A stretch of DNA of 64,000 bases from Asanoa ishikariensis. Lineage in GTDB: Bacteria; Actinomycetota; Actinomycetes; Mycobacteriales; Micromonosporaceae. The notes under the pieces were generated by a model. The model made no database searches. It worked only from the letters and a program-made list of their open reading frames with translations, and was not told the origin of the DNA. Shown one piece after another: positions 33,171-41,436 of this stretch (its first letter is position 1; every line of letters begins with the position of its first letter). The DNA is taken from contig NZ_FNQB01000001.1 in assembly GCF_900107455.1 (NCBI RefSeq), positions 186,001 through 250,000 of the forward strand, given 5' to 3'. The translations under genes were made by a program, and so were the position numbers.

Positions 33171-35267
33171 TCAGTTGACCAGGATGTCGACGTCCAGGCC
33201 GCCGGCCGGCACGGTCACCGAGTAGCGGACCGGACCGCCCGGGGTGGCCGGAGCCAGCTTGGCCTTGTCCGAGCTGACGTAGTCACCGTCGACCTGAACG
33301 TCGTACACGTAGCGGATCTCCTGGCCGGGCAGCACGTGCAGCTCGTACGTGGTGCTGTCTTCGAAGTCGCTGGTGTCCACGTAGTCGCCGGTCACCGTAT
33401 TCAGGACGCTGACCCGCGCCCAGCCGCTGATCGTGCCCTTGCTGATCACGAGGTCACCCGTCACCGTCACCCCGTGCGTCAGCGCGAGGTCGGCGGTGGC
33501 CACCGCGCCGACGGTCACCTGGGTGCCCGTGGCGGTGTAGCGGTTGACAGCGCCGCCGGTCCACGCGGTCGCGTAGCCGAAGGAGCTGTACTTGAGCGGC
33601 CAGCGATACGGGCCGAGGCCGTCGATCTGGAACCGACCGTCGGCGTCGGTTTCCGCCTCCGGGGAACCCAGGCCAGGGTTGGCGGTGAACGGGGCGACGC
33701 GGGCGTGCAGCGGCGCGCCGGTGGCGCCGTCGGTCACCCGACCGCGGATCGACCCGGCGCGGTCCATCTTCACCTGCGGGGCGGCCGCGGCCTTGCCCGT
33801 CGCGATCTTGATCGTCGCCGCCTGCCGCTCGTCACCAGCGCCGCCGTTCGTGGTCACCCACTGCTTCCCGTAGGTGGTGTTCTCCAGATCGCCGGACTGG
33901 GCGAAGAGCCGGTAGTCGCCGGCGGCGAGCCGGTTGATCGTCACCTTGCCCGCCGCGTCGCTGCACATGTCGCCACCCCAGTTGTCCGGGATGCGGACCT
34001 GGCCCAGCTTGTAGGCGAACACGCAGACATCGGCCAGCGGCTGGCCGGTGGCCTTGTCGACGACCGTGGTGGTGATCTTGCCGCCGGGCAGGAGCCGGAC
34101 GAGGACCTCGGTCGTCTGGTTGGCCTTCACGGTGGCGGTGGCCGAGCGGCCGATGTAGTTGCCGTCCGTGTTGACGTCGATCGTGTGCGTGCCGACGGTC
34201 TGGTCGGTCATCAGCGCCACGCCGGTGCCGTCGTCGCAGACGTCGTACGCGCAGAAGCCCCGGATCGTGGCGCCGGTCAGCGCGTCGACGGCGCGGACGC
34301 GGATGCTCCCCGTCGGCAGCATGCTGTCGGTGACGCGGGTGTTGGTGCCCGCGGTGACGACGACCGGGTCGGCGTCTTCCAACTCGAGCGCGCCGTCGAA
34401 GTATTGGTGCCGGATGCCGGTATAGAACTCGACCGAGTACGTGCCGACCAGCACCTGCGGGATCGAGAACTCGCCGTTGGCGTTGGTCGGCACGTCGCCG
34501 AGGTAGCCGTTGGCCTGAAACGGCGTGGCGTAGACCGAGGCGTCCGCCACCGGCGTGCCGTTGTCGTTCGTGAGCCGCCCGCTCAGGCTGCCGACCGCGA
34601 GCGCGGTGTCATCCGCCCGGGTCTCCTGGTCGGCCGTCACCGTGAACAGCGTGGCGTCGTCGACGCTGATCTTCCGAGGGATGAACTGCTCCTGGTAGCT
34701 GCCCTCGAGCGGCGAGAACGAGACGCGGTAGGAGCCGACCGGCACCGGGACCCGGTAATTGCCGTTGTCGTCGGTGGACGCGCCACCGACCGAGCTGCCG
34801 AACTCGTTGACGGCGTTGACCCAGGTCCACGCGAGCGGCTCGCCGTTGGCCTGGAGGATCCGGCCGGCCAGGAAGCCGGTGGGGATCAGCGCCTGGTTGA
34901 TCGTCGTGGTCTGGCCGTTGGTGACGCGGACCTCGTCGGCTTGCCAGATCTCGGTCTTGCTGTCGAAGTACTGCGTCGGGTGGTCGGTGCCGGACATCGA
35001 CACGACGTAGCTGTCGGTGGCGAGACCCTGGATGCGGTAGGTGCCGTCGGCCGCGGTCGTGGTGTAGCCGACCGGCTCGCCCAACTCCTCGAAGTCCATG
35101 GCGGCCACCCAGATGTCGGCCGCCGGGGCGCCGTCGCTGGTCGTGATCCGGCCGGTGATGACGCCGGTGCCGGCCGCCTGCGCGGGCGTCGCCCACACGG
35201 CCAGGGTCCCGGCCATGACGGCCGTCGCGACGGCGGCTGTCGCACGGCGTCTGACGCTGAGTCTCAT
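33171..35267 (-). CDS. Secreted protein of seven tandem carboxypeptidase-regulatory/Cna-B-like repeats
   Basis: 698 residues from the ATG at 35267, with GGAGG 8 nt upstream. A basic N terminus and hydrophobic core ending in TPAQAA give a Sec or Tat-type signal peptide (MRLSVRRR start, about 31 residues). The mature part is about seven beta-sandwich repeats of about 95 residues, each opening with a G-x-x-x-G-R core and containing a D-G-x-Y or N-G-x-Y turn. A Q-Y-F-D motif recurs in repeats 1 and 3. No LPxTG, no C-terminal membrane helix, no enzyme domain, so probably a secreted adhesive or scaffold protein. Confidence 0.85.
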   Translation of the reverse strand: MRLSVRRRATAAVATAVMAGTLAVWATPAQAAGTGVITGRITTSDGAPAADIWVAAMDFEELGEPVGYTTTAADGTYRIQGLATDSYVVSMSGTDHPTQYFDSKTEIWQADEVRVTNGQTTTINQALIPTGFLAGRILQANGEPLAWTWVNAVNEFGSSVGGASTDDNGNYRVPVPVGSYRVSFSPLEGSYQEQFIPRKISVDDATLFTVTADQETRADDTALAVGSLSGRLTNDNGTPVADASVYATPFQANGYLGDVPTNANGEFSIPQVLVGTYSVEFYTGIRHQYFDGALELEDADPVVVTAGTNTRVTDSMLPTGSIRVRAVDALTGATIRGFCAYDVCDDGTGVALMTDQTVGTHTIDVNTDGNYIGRSATATVKANQTTEVLVRLLPGGKITTTVVDKATGQPLADVCVFAYKLGQVRIPDNWGGDMCSDAAGKVTINRLAAGDYRLFAQSGDLENTTYGKQWVTTNGGAGDERQAATIKIATGKAAAAPQVKMDRAGSIRGRVTDGATGAPLHARVAPFTANPGLGSPEAETDADGRFQIDGLGPYRWPLKYSSFGYATAWTGGAVNRYTATGTQVTVGAVATADLALTHGVTVTGDLVISKGTISGWARVSVLNTVTGDYVDTSDFEDSTTYELHVLPGQEIRYVYDVQVDGDYVSSDKAKLAPATPGGPVRYSVTVPAGGLDVDILVN

Positions 35268-35409
35268 TGCGTTCCTCCCCGTTGCTTCGTCCACATCGGA
35301 CATGGGGGAAGGCAGAACGGTTCCCCCGTGTTCGCCGGCGCTAAGGCGCGGGCGTACGAAGGATAGAGGCTCTTCGCTTTCGTGTCGTCGGCCGTTCGAC
35401 TGAAAGGAT

Positions 35410-36171
35410 CTAGCGGCTCCAGTCCTGTTTGGCCGCGCGGACGAGCTTGTCTTTCAGCTCGCGGGTGTGGCGCCGGGAGACCGGCAACTCGGCGTCGTCG
35501 ACGACCACCACGTAACCGGAGTTGGCCAACCGAAGCTCGGCGATCAGCCGTAGCTGCACCAGATACGACCGATGGATGCGCACGAAGCCGGCGTCGGCCC
35601 AGCGGTCGGCGAGCGTGGCCAACGGAACCCGCACCAGGTGCGAGCCGTCGGCGGTGTGCAAGCGGGCGTAGTCGCCCTGCGCCTCCACCCAGCGGACCGC
35701 CGAGCGCGGCAGCATCCGGGTGGTGCCGGCGAGCTCGACCGGGATCGTCGGGTCCTCTTCGGCGCGGGCCAACGCGGCCGGATGGCTGGCCACGACCCGG
35801 GCGCTGACCACGCGGCGGATCGATTCGCTCAACCGCTCTACCTGTACGGGTTTGCGGACGTAGTCGGCCACGCCGAGGTCGAAGGCGTCGACGGCGCCGT
35901 CGTCGTACGCGGTGACGAAGACGATCGCCGGTGGCCGGGCGAACCGGCGCAGCACGCGGGCCAGTTCCATGCCGTCGAGGCCGGGCATCCGGATGTCGAG
36001 GAAGACCACGTCGACGTCGGTGTCACGGAGCACCCGCAGCGCCTCGGTCGCGTCGGCCGCGGTGTGCAGCCGGGCCACCCGGGGGTCCGCGCGCAGAAGA
36101 TAAGCGAGCTCGTCGAGGGCCGGCGGCTCGTCGTCGACCGCGAGCACACGCAGAAAACCGCGATCATTCAC
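35410..36171 (-). CDS. LytTR-family response regulator
   Basis: 253 residues: receiver domain with Asp59 in VVFLDIRMPGLDG and acidic pair D13-D14, then a LytTR DNA-binding domain (about 145-250; TTRMLPRSAVRWVEAQGDYARL start and IHRSYLVQLRLIAEL segment). Its ATGA overlap with the LytS-type kinase makes a coupled pair. LytTR regulators in actinobacteria often sit next to symporter genes; here the two symporter modules lie 6-12 kb away, so targets are not obvious from position. Confidence 0.94.
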   Translation of the reverse strand: MNDRGFLRVLAVDDEPPALDELAYLLRADPRVARLHTAADATEALRVLRDTDVDVVFLDIRMPGLDGMELARVLRRFARPPAIVFVTAYDDGAVDAFDLGVADYVRKPVQVERLSESIRRVVSARVVASHPAALARAEEDPTIPVELAGTTRMLPRSAVRWVEAQGDYARLHTADGSHLVRVPLATLADRWADAGFVRIHRSYLVQLRLIAELRLANSGYVVVVDDAELPVSRRHTRELKDKLVRAAKQDWSR

Positions 36172-37382
36172 GACGCACCGCCCGCGTGTACGCCGGGGTG
36201 GAACTTCGGCACTCGAATGCTCACCCTGGTTCCCGCCCCGATTCCTGTCTCGACGACCAGACCGAACTTGTCGCCGAACACCGAACGCAATCGCTCATCC
36301 ACATTGGACAGGCCCACGTGGGCGCCGGCGTCGTCGACACCGGCCATGCCCGCCTCGGCCACTCCGGCGACGAGCGCCGCCGGATCCATGCCGACGCCGT
36401 CGTCTTCGACGGTGATGTGGCACTCGGCGCCAGCGTCACGGGCCTGGATGCTCACCATACCCAGGCCCGGCTTGCGCGACAGGCCATGTCGCACCGCGTT
36501 CTCCACCAACGGCTGTAGACACAGGAAGGGCAGGCTGACCGGCAGCACCTCGGGCGCGATCTGGAGGCGCACCTGGAGCCGCTCGCCGAACCTGGCGCGC
36601 TCGATGGTCAGGTAGCGGTCGATCGAGCGCAGCTCCTCGGCGAGCGTGGTGAACTCGCCGTGCGCCCGGAACGAGTAGCGGGTGAACTCGGCGAACTCGA
36701 GGATCAGCTCGCGGGCGCGCTCCGGGTCGGTGCGGACGAACGAGGCGATCGCGGTGAGCGCGTTGTAGATGAAGTGCGGGCTGATCTGCGCGCGCAGCGC
36801 GCGCACCTCGGCGCGGGCCAACCGCTCACGGGACGAGTCGAGCTCGGCCAGGGCAAGTTGCGCGGCGGCCCAGCGGGCCGTCTCCAGAGTGGCCTGCACG
36901 AGCCCGGGCGCCGGCTGGTCGTCCGCGACGGCGACCAGCGCGACCGGCGTCGCGCCGCGGATCGGTGCGACGACCGCGCCGCGGATCTCACAGTCGACCC
37001 GGTCGCACGGCAGCTCGGCCTGCCGGAGCACGGTCGACCGCCCGGAGGCGAGCGCCTTCTTGGCGGCGGCCTCCAACTGGTGGGAGTGGTGCCCACCGCG
37101 CCCGTCCAGGGCGAGCACCCCGTTGTCGTCAGCCAACGCCAGCCCGGGCGCACCGACCAGCACCCGCAGATGGCGGGCCGCCTTCGCCGCGGTCGCCGCG
37201 GTCAGCCCGGAACGCAGCGGCTCCGCGGCGAGCCCGGCGGTGTGCAGCACTTCGTACGTCGCCCGCTGTGTCGCGGTCGCGATCCCCCGCCGAGCCCGCA
37301 ACCGCACGACGGCGTAAACCGCGGCCGCGAGCGCACTGATGAGCGCCAACACGGCCAGTGCCGTCGACAGGTCCGCACTCAT
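36168..37382 (-). CDS. LytS/YehU-type sensor histidine kinase
   Basis: 404 residues. One N-terminal membrane helix (about 8-27), a GAF-like sensory region (about 45-170, with C126 and C131 in a C-D-R-V-D-C motif that could bind metal or form a disulfide), then the His_kinase domain with phosphoacceptor His203 in SPHFIYNAL and a HATPase (about 285-395, N box PLVENAVRHGL). Pairs with the LytTR regulator encoded next with a 4-nt overlap. Confidence 0.94.
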   Translation of the reverse strand: MSADLSTALAVLALISALAAAVYAVVRLRARRGIATATQRATYEVLHTAGLAAEPLRSGLTAATAAKAARHLRVLVGAPGLALADDNGVLALDGRGGHHSHQLEAAAKKALASGRSTVLRQAELPCDRVDCEIRGAVVAPIRGATPVALVAVADDQPAPGLVQATLETARWAAAQLALAELDSSRERLARAEVRALRAQISPHFIYNALTAIASFVRTDPERARELILEFAEFTRYSFRAHGEFTTLAEELRSIDRYLTIERARFGERLQVRLQIAPEVLPVSLPFLCLQPLVENAVRHGLSRKPGLGMVSIQARDAGAECHITVEDDGVGMDPAALVAGVAEAGMAGVDDAGAHVGLSNVDERLRSVFGDKFGLVVETGIGAGTRVSIRVPKFHPGVHAGGAS

Positions 37383-37471
37383 GCGCGGAATCTTCGCCCG
37401 GCGTCTCCGATTACGGAACCCCTGTCCGGGTGGGTTACCCGGGCGAGTCCGGGACCAGAGCTTGATCTTGT

Positions 37472-39109
37472 TTAGTAGGCGCCCTTGCGGGCTAGGACTA
37501 CGCCGATGGTGCGCCAGAGGATGCTGAGGTCATATGCCAGCGACCAGTTGTCGACGTAGTAGAGGTCCAGGCGGACCGCCTCGTCCCAGGAGAGGTCGGA
37601 GCGGCCCGAGACCTGCCACAGGCCGGTGATGCCCGGGCGGACCAGCAGCCGGCGCCGGACGTCGCCGAGGAAGTCGCCGTCGTCGGCGGGCAACGGGCGG
37701 GGGCCGACCAGCGACATCTCGCCCTTGAGCACGTTGATCAACTGGGGCAGTTCGTCGACCGAGCTCGCCCGCAGGAACCGGCCGAACGGGAAGACCCGCG
37801 GGTCCTGACGGATCTTGAAGAGCATGCCGTCGGTCTCGTTCTGGTCGACCAGGGCGGCGAGGCGGTCCTCGGCGTCGATGTACATGGTGCGGAACTTCCA
37901 CACCCGGAAGGTGCGGCCCTCGTGGCCGACCCGCGGCTGGCGGAAGAAGACCGGACCCTTGTCGGAGATCTTGATGCCGATGGCGATGCCCGCGAGCACC
38001 GGAAGCAGCACGATCAGCCCGACGGCGGCGGCCACCCGGTCCAGGATGTTCTTGGCCAGCAGCGCCGGGCCGGACAGCGTCGGCTCTTCGACGTGCAGCA
38101 GCGGCAGGCCCTCGATGGGGCGGATGTGCACCCGGGGGCCGGCGATGTCGGTGAGCTGCGGTGCCACGACGAGGTCGACGCCGCTGCCCTCGAGCTGCCA
38201 GGCGAGCCGGCGCAACTCGCCGGGCTCCGCGCTGGCCGAGCCGCAGACCGCGATGGTGTCGGCGCCGAGCTCGCGGACCAGGCCGAGCACGTCGCGGCCG
38301 GCGTAGACGGGCACCGGGGTCTCCATGCCGCGTGCGGCGGCGTACCCGTCGGTGATGTGGATGCCGACCGGCACCAGGCCGGCGGACGGGTTGCGAGTGA
38401 CCGCCGTGTAGACCTCGAGCGCTTCGGGCAGCGTGCCGATCAGGATCATCCGGTGCCCGGCGATGCCGGCGCGGCGGCGGACCAGGTGCAGCACCTGGCG
38501 GGCGAGGTAGCGGGTGAACCAGATCAGCAGCAAAGCGCCCAACAGGACGCCGCCGACCGTCATGCGGGACAAATCGGTCTTCGTGGCGAAGACGAGGAAC
38601 GACACGCTGGCGGCGACCACGAGCGACGCGCGCGTCACGCGCTTGAACTCGTCGGTGCCGAGCCCGAGGTAGCGCCGGTCGTAGGCGCCGTTGGCCCAGA
38701 GCGTGAACAGCCAGCCGCACGGCAGGAAGACGTAGGCGATCAGGTTGAACAGCGTCGGGCGGTCCTGGAAGCCGGCGCGGGCGGTCTCGAACTCGGTGAC
38801 CGCGAAGTAGCTCGCGAGCACGGCCGCGGCGAAGTCGAGCACGAGCAGGATCAGGATGAAGGGGCGGTGCCAGCGGGAGACGCGGCGGCGGGCTCGGGCC
38901 CAGGCGGAACGCGGCACGCCGTTGGGGGGCGGCGGCGAAGGCACCTGGATCTCGAAGCTGTCGACGTGGCGCACGACGCCACCGCGGCCGTTGCTGGTTA
39001 CCGGGCGCTCGAGGCTTGTCGTCACCTCACGCACGTCCTCCCGGGTAACGCGTGCCGCCCACTCGCCGTACGGGCTCGGGTCGCCCACCGCATCAGTCTC
39101 CCATGTCAA
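37472..39109 (-). CDS. Polyprenyl-phosphate sugar transferase (WbaP/CpsE-like)
   Basis: 545 residues. A charged N-terminal leader (about 1-75) precedes about four membrane helices (about 80-205), a Rossmann-like CoA-binding-type domain (about 215-335) and the C-terminal bacterial sugar-transferase domain (about 345-545). The latter shows FRQPRVGHEGRTFRVWKFRT, SLVGPRP and RPGITGLWQVSGRS, with the terminal membrane-re-entrant end. Enzymes of this class load a sugar 1-phosphate on undecaprenyl phosphate to start exopolysaccharide or O-unit synthesis. No other polysaccharide genes adjoin except the GT4 beyond fpg. Confidence 0.95.
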   Translation of the reverse strand: MTWETDAVGDPSPYGEWAARVTREDVREVTTSLERPVTSNGRGGVVRHVDSFEIQVPSPPPPNGVPRSAWARARRRVSRWHRPFILILLVLDFAAAVLASYFAVTEFETARAGFQDRPTLFNLIAYVFLPCGWLFTLWANGAYDRRYLGLGTDEFKRVTRASLVVAASVSFLVFATKTDLSRMTVGGVLLGALLLIWFTRYLARQVLHLVRRRAGIAGHRMILIGTLPEALEVYTAVTRNPSAGLVPVGIHITDGYAAARGMETPVPVYAGRDVLGLVRELGADTIAVCGSASAEPGELRRLAWQLEGSGVDLVVAPQLTDIAGPRVHIRPIEGLPLLHVEEPTLSGPALLAKNILDRVAAAVGLIVLLPVLAGIAIGIKISDKGPVFFRQPRVGHEGRTFRVWKFRTMYIDAEDRLAALVDQNETDGMLFKIRQDPRVFPFGRFLRASSVDELPQLINVLKGEMSLVGPRPLPADDGDFLGDVRRRLLVRPGITGLWQVSGRSDLSWDEAVRLDLYYVDNWSLAYDLSILWRTIGVVLARKGAY

Positions 39110-39168
39110 CGGTTGTGAACCGTGGACAGAAGGCAGACATTACGCCCGCACCCGTCGGAGGGGTCGTC

Positions 39169-39187
39169 CCCGCGCCGTCGGCGCGGG
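39169..39187 (-). terminator. Candidate hairpin downstream of fpg
   Basis: An 8-bp GC-rich stem (CCCGCGCC / GGCGCGGG) with a 3-nt loop, about 90 nt after the fpg stop on the minus strand in the 167-bp space before the sugar-transferase gene. No clear T-tract. Confidence 0.35.
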
Positions 39188-39276
39188 ACCGGGTCACTAT
39201 ACCGATAGACGAGCGCTTCGGAAGAAGACAGTTGTGCGTCGAAAAAGGTTCGTACGCAGGGCTTCCGGCCGCTCAC

Positions 39277-40137
39277 TCAGCGCACCAACCTGGACAGCCG
39301 TCGATCCGCCAGGGGCTTGCCGCCGGTCTGGCAGGTCGGGCAGTACTGCAGGCTCGAGTCCGCGAACGAGACCTCGCGCACGGTGTCGCCGCAGACCGGG
39401 CAGGGCAGCCCCGTGCGGGCGTGCACCTTCATGCCGGATCGCTTCTCGCCCTTGAGCTCCGCGGCCTTCTGTCCCACGGAACGCCCGACCGCGTCGTTGA
39501 GCACCGTCCGCGTGGCTTCGTACAGGGTGGCCATTTGTGCGTCCGTGACGCGGTCGCTCATCGCGAACGGCGAGAGCTTGGCCGCGTGCAGGATCTCGTC
39601 GGAGTACGCGTTGCCGATGCCGGCCAGCACCGACTGGTCCTTGAGCACACCCTTGAGCTGGCCGCGTCTGCGGCGCACGGCGGCCGCGAAGGTCGCCTCG
39701 TCGGCCGTGAACGCGTCGGGGCCGAGCTTGGCGATGCCGGGCACCAGGGCCGGATCGGTCACCAGGTAGGCGGCGAGGCGTTTCTGCGTGCCGGCCTCGG
39801 TGAGGTCGAAACCGGACCCGTCGTCGAGGCGTACGCGCACCGCGATCGGGCCCTTGCCGGGCTTGAGTGGCGTGGCGCTCGGGAACGCGTCGCGGTAGTG
39901 CAGCCAACCGGCGCGGGACAGGTGCACGACCAGGTGCACGCCACCTTCGAAGGTCACGTCCAGGAATTTGCCGTGGCGGCCGGCGTCGACGATCTCTTTG
40001 TCGGCGACCGCGGAGGGTGCGGGATCGTAGGTCTTCAGTGCGCTGAAGGAAGCCACCTCGAGCCGCTGCACACGGTGACCCACGGCACGGTCACGCAGGT
40101 ATGCGGCGAGTGCTTCCACCTCGGGCAGTTCGGGCAC
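39277..40137 (-). CDS. Fpg/Nei-family DNA glycosylase (MutM-like)
   Basis: 286 residues. P2-E3 after the start Met are the catalytic N-terminal proline and acid of Fpg/Nei (MPELPEVEAL). The helix-two-turn-helix is followed by a C-terminal zinc finger with Cys pairs CPVC and CPTC 16 residues apart. Excises oxidised bases such as 8-oxoguanine and nicks the abasic site. Whether it prefers FapyG/8-oxoG or pyrimidine lesions is not decided. Starts with GTG; a TACCGT hexamer 7 nt upstream suggests a leaderless mRNA. Divergent from the GT4 gene over 26 bp. Confidence 0.93.
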   Translation of the reverse strand: MPELPEVEALAAYLRDRAVGHRVQRLEVASFSALKTYDPAPSAVADKEIVDAGRHGKFLDVTFEGGVHLVVHLSRAGWLHYRDAFPSATPLKPGKGPIAVRVRLDDGSGFDLTEAGTQKRLAAYLVTDPALVPGIAKLGPDAFTADEATFAAAVRRRRGQLKGVLKDQSVLAGIGNAYSDEILHAAKLSPFAMSDRVTDAQMATLYEATRTVLNDAVGRSVGQKAAELKGEKRSGMKVHARTGLPCPVCGDTVREVSFADSSLQYCPTCQTGGKPLADRRLSRLVR

Positions 40138-40144
40138 GTCGACA

Positions 40145-40150
40145 ACGGTA
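40145..40150 (-). promoter_or_regulatory. Candidate -10 box of leaderless fpg, overlapping the GT4 -10 box
   Basis: TACCGT on the minus strand, 7 nt before the GTG at 40137; overlaps the TAGCCT of the opposite promoter by two bases. Confidence 0.5.
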
Positions 40151-40154
40151 GCCT
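40149..40154 (+). promoter_or_regulatory. Candidate -10 box of the leaderless GT4 gene
   Basis: TAGCCT, 9 nt before the ATG at 40164; no Shine-Dalgarno. Shares bases 40149-40150 with the fpg -10 box. Confidence 0.45.
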
Positions 40155-40163
40155 GACGCCACC

Positions 40164-41333
40164 ATGAAGGTCGTCGTCGCGCACAACCGATATCGCGAGG
40201 CCCAGCCCTCGGGCGAGAACACGATCGTCGATCTGGAGATCGACCAGCTCGCCGCGGCGGGCGTCGAGGTGCTGCCGTTCCTGCGCAGCTCCGACGAGAT
40301 CGCGACCATGTCGCCGGCCGCCAAGGCGCTGCTGCCGGTCTCGCCGATCTACGCGCCGAAGGCGCAACGGGAGCTCGCGGAGCTGATCCGGGCGCATCGG
40401 CCGGACGTGCTGCACCTGCACAATCCGTACCCGCTGATCTCGCCCTGGATCGTGCGGACCGCCCACCGGTTCGGCCTGCCGGTGATCCAGACCGTGCACA
40501 ACTACCGGCAGGTCTGCGCGTCCGGGCTCTACTTCCGTGACGGTGGGATCTGCCACGACTGCCGGGGTCGCACGCTGCCGCTGCCGGCGGTGAAGCACCG
40601 CTGCTACCGGGGTTCGACGGCGCAGAGCGCGCTGATGGCCACGGCGTTGACCGTGCACCGGCCGACCTGGCGCTCGGTCGACGGCTACCTCGCGCTGACC
40701 GACGCGATCAAAGATCATCTGATCGGGTACGGGATCGCGCCGGAGCGGATCACGGTCAAGCCGAACGCGGTCGCTGACCCGGGCCCGCCCGCGCCACTCG
40801 GCACCGGCTTCCTGTTCTTCTCCGGCCGGCTCTCCGAGGAGAAGGGCGTCCGGCTGCTGCTCGACGCCTGGCAGCGGCACCCGGACGGCGCGTACGGGCC
40901 GCTGCGGGTGGCCGGCGACGGCGATCTGCGCCCGCTGGTCGAGTCGGTGGCGGCCCAGCGCGGCGATGTCGAGTTCCTGGGCCGGCTCGACCGTCCGGCG
41001 ATCGACGCGGCGCTCTCGGCGACCGCGGTGGTGCTGGCCACGCCGACCTGGCACGACGTGCTGCCGACCGTGGTGCTCGAGGCGCTGGCCGCCGGGAGGC
41101 CGGTGCTCGGCACGGCGCTGGGCGGGGTGCCCTACGAGGTGGGCGACGCGGGCTGGGTCGTGCCGGCCGAGGTCGACGCGCTTTCCGCGGCCTTCCCGGT
41201 CGCGGCGGCCGAGGCGGCGGCGAAGGCCCCGCTGGCGCGGCTGCGCTACGAGCGCACGTTCCACCCGGACGTCGTCACGAAGCACCTGCTCGACACGTAC
41301 GCGAACCTCGTGAAAGCAAGGGGCCCTTCTTAA
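40164..41333 (+). CDS. GT4-family glycosyltransferase
   Basis: 389 residues, GT-B fold with N- and C-terminal Rossmann halves. The N half begins MKVVVAHNRYREAQPSGENT and has a C-x-x-C-rich segment (ICHDCRGRTLPLPAVKHRC, residues about 129-152) that may bind zinc or be structural. The C half has FFSGRLSEEKGVRLLLDAW, typical of the donor site, and the E-A-L-A-A-G-R-P nucleotide-binding motif. Transfers a sugar from a nucleotide donor; acceptor unknown. The last residues (K-A-R-G-P-S) are encoded by the adjoining repeat. Probably part of the polysaccharide set with the sugar transferase. Confidence 0.92.
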   Translation: MKVVVAHNRYREAQPSGENTIVDLEIDQLAAAGVEVLPFLRSSDEIATMSPAAKALLPVSPIYAPKAQRELAELIRAHRPDVLHLHNPYPLISPWIVRTAHRFGLPVIQTVHNYRQVCASGLYFRDGGICHDCRGRTLPLPAVKHRCYRGSTAQSALMATALTVHRPTWRSVDGYLALTDAIKDHLIGYGIAPERITVKPNAVADPGPPAPLGTGFLFFSGRLSEEKGVRLLLDAWQRHPDGAYGPLRVAGDGDLRPLVESVAAQRGDVEFLGRLDRPAIDAALSATAVVLATPTWHDVLPTVVLEALAAGRPVLGTALGGVPYEVGDAGWVVPAEVDALSAAFPVAAAEAAAKAPLARLRYERTFHPDVVTKHLLDTYANLVKARGPS

Positions 41334-41436
41334 CGAATTTCGCATAGGAAGGGCCCCTTGTTAACGCGGCCGACGTGGCTGGCGTTAACAAGGGGCCCTT
41401 CCTATGCGGAAAGCGATAACAAGGGGCCCTTGCTTA
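41314..41436. repeat. Compound palindromic repeat with four GGGGCCC cores, between convergent genes
   Basis: Four copies of the AAGGGGCCCTT or AAGGGCCCCTT core occur in 123 bp. The middle two form a perfect 26-bp inverted repeat (41341-41366 with 41383-41408; 16-nt loop) reading CGCATAGGAAGGGCCCC in the outer part and TTGTTAACG at the loop. The outer copies, at 41318-41328 and 41421-41431, flank it. The convergent genes' stop codons lie at its edges. It is likely a bidirectional terminator and possibly a dispersed repeat, known only in form here. Confidence 0.85.
41341..41408. terminator. 26-bp stem bidirectional terminator candidate
   Basis: The perfect 26-bp inverted repeat inside the compound repeat could fold as a very stable hairpin on either strand and is positioned to stop both convergent transcripts (GT4 and the CDP-alcohol phosphotransferase gene). 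Confidence 0.65.

Noticed and set aside
33078-35366. A 762-codon plus-strand frame opposite the seven-repeat protein
   Set aside because: Antisense shadow; the repeat periodicity and signal peptide are on the minus strand.
41314-41436. CRISPR-like direct repeats at the palindromic element
   Set aside because: Only four short cores, alternating orientation and no regular spacers, so it is a palindromic repeat, not a CRISPR array.
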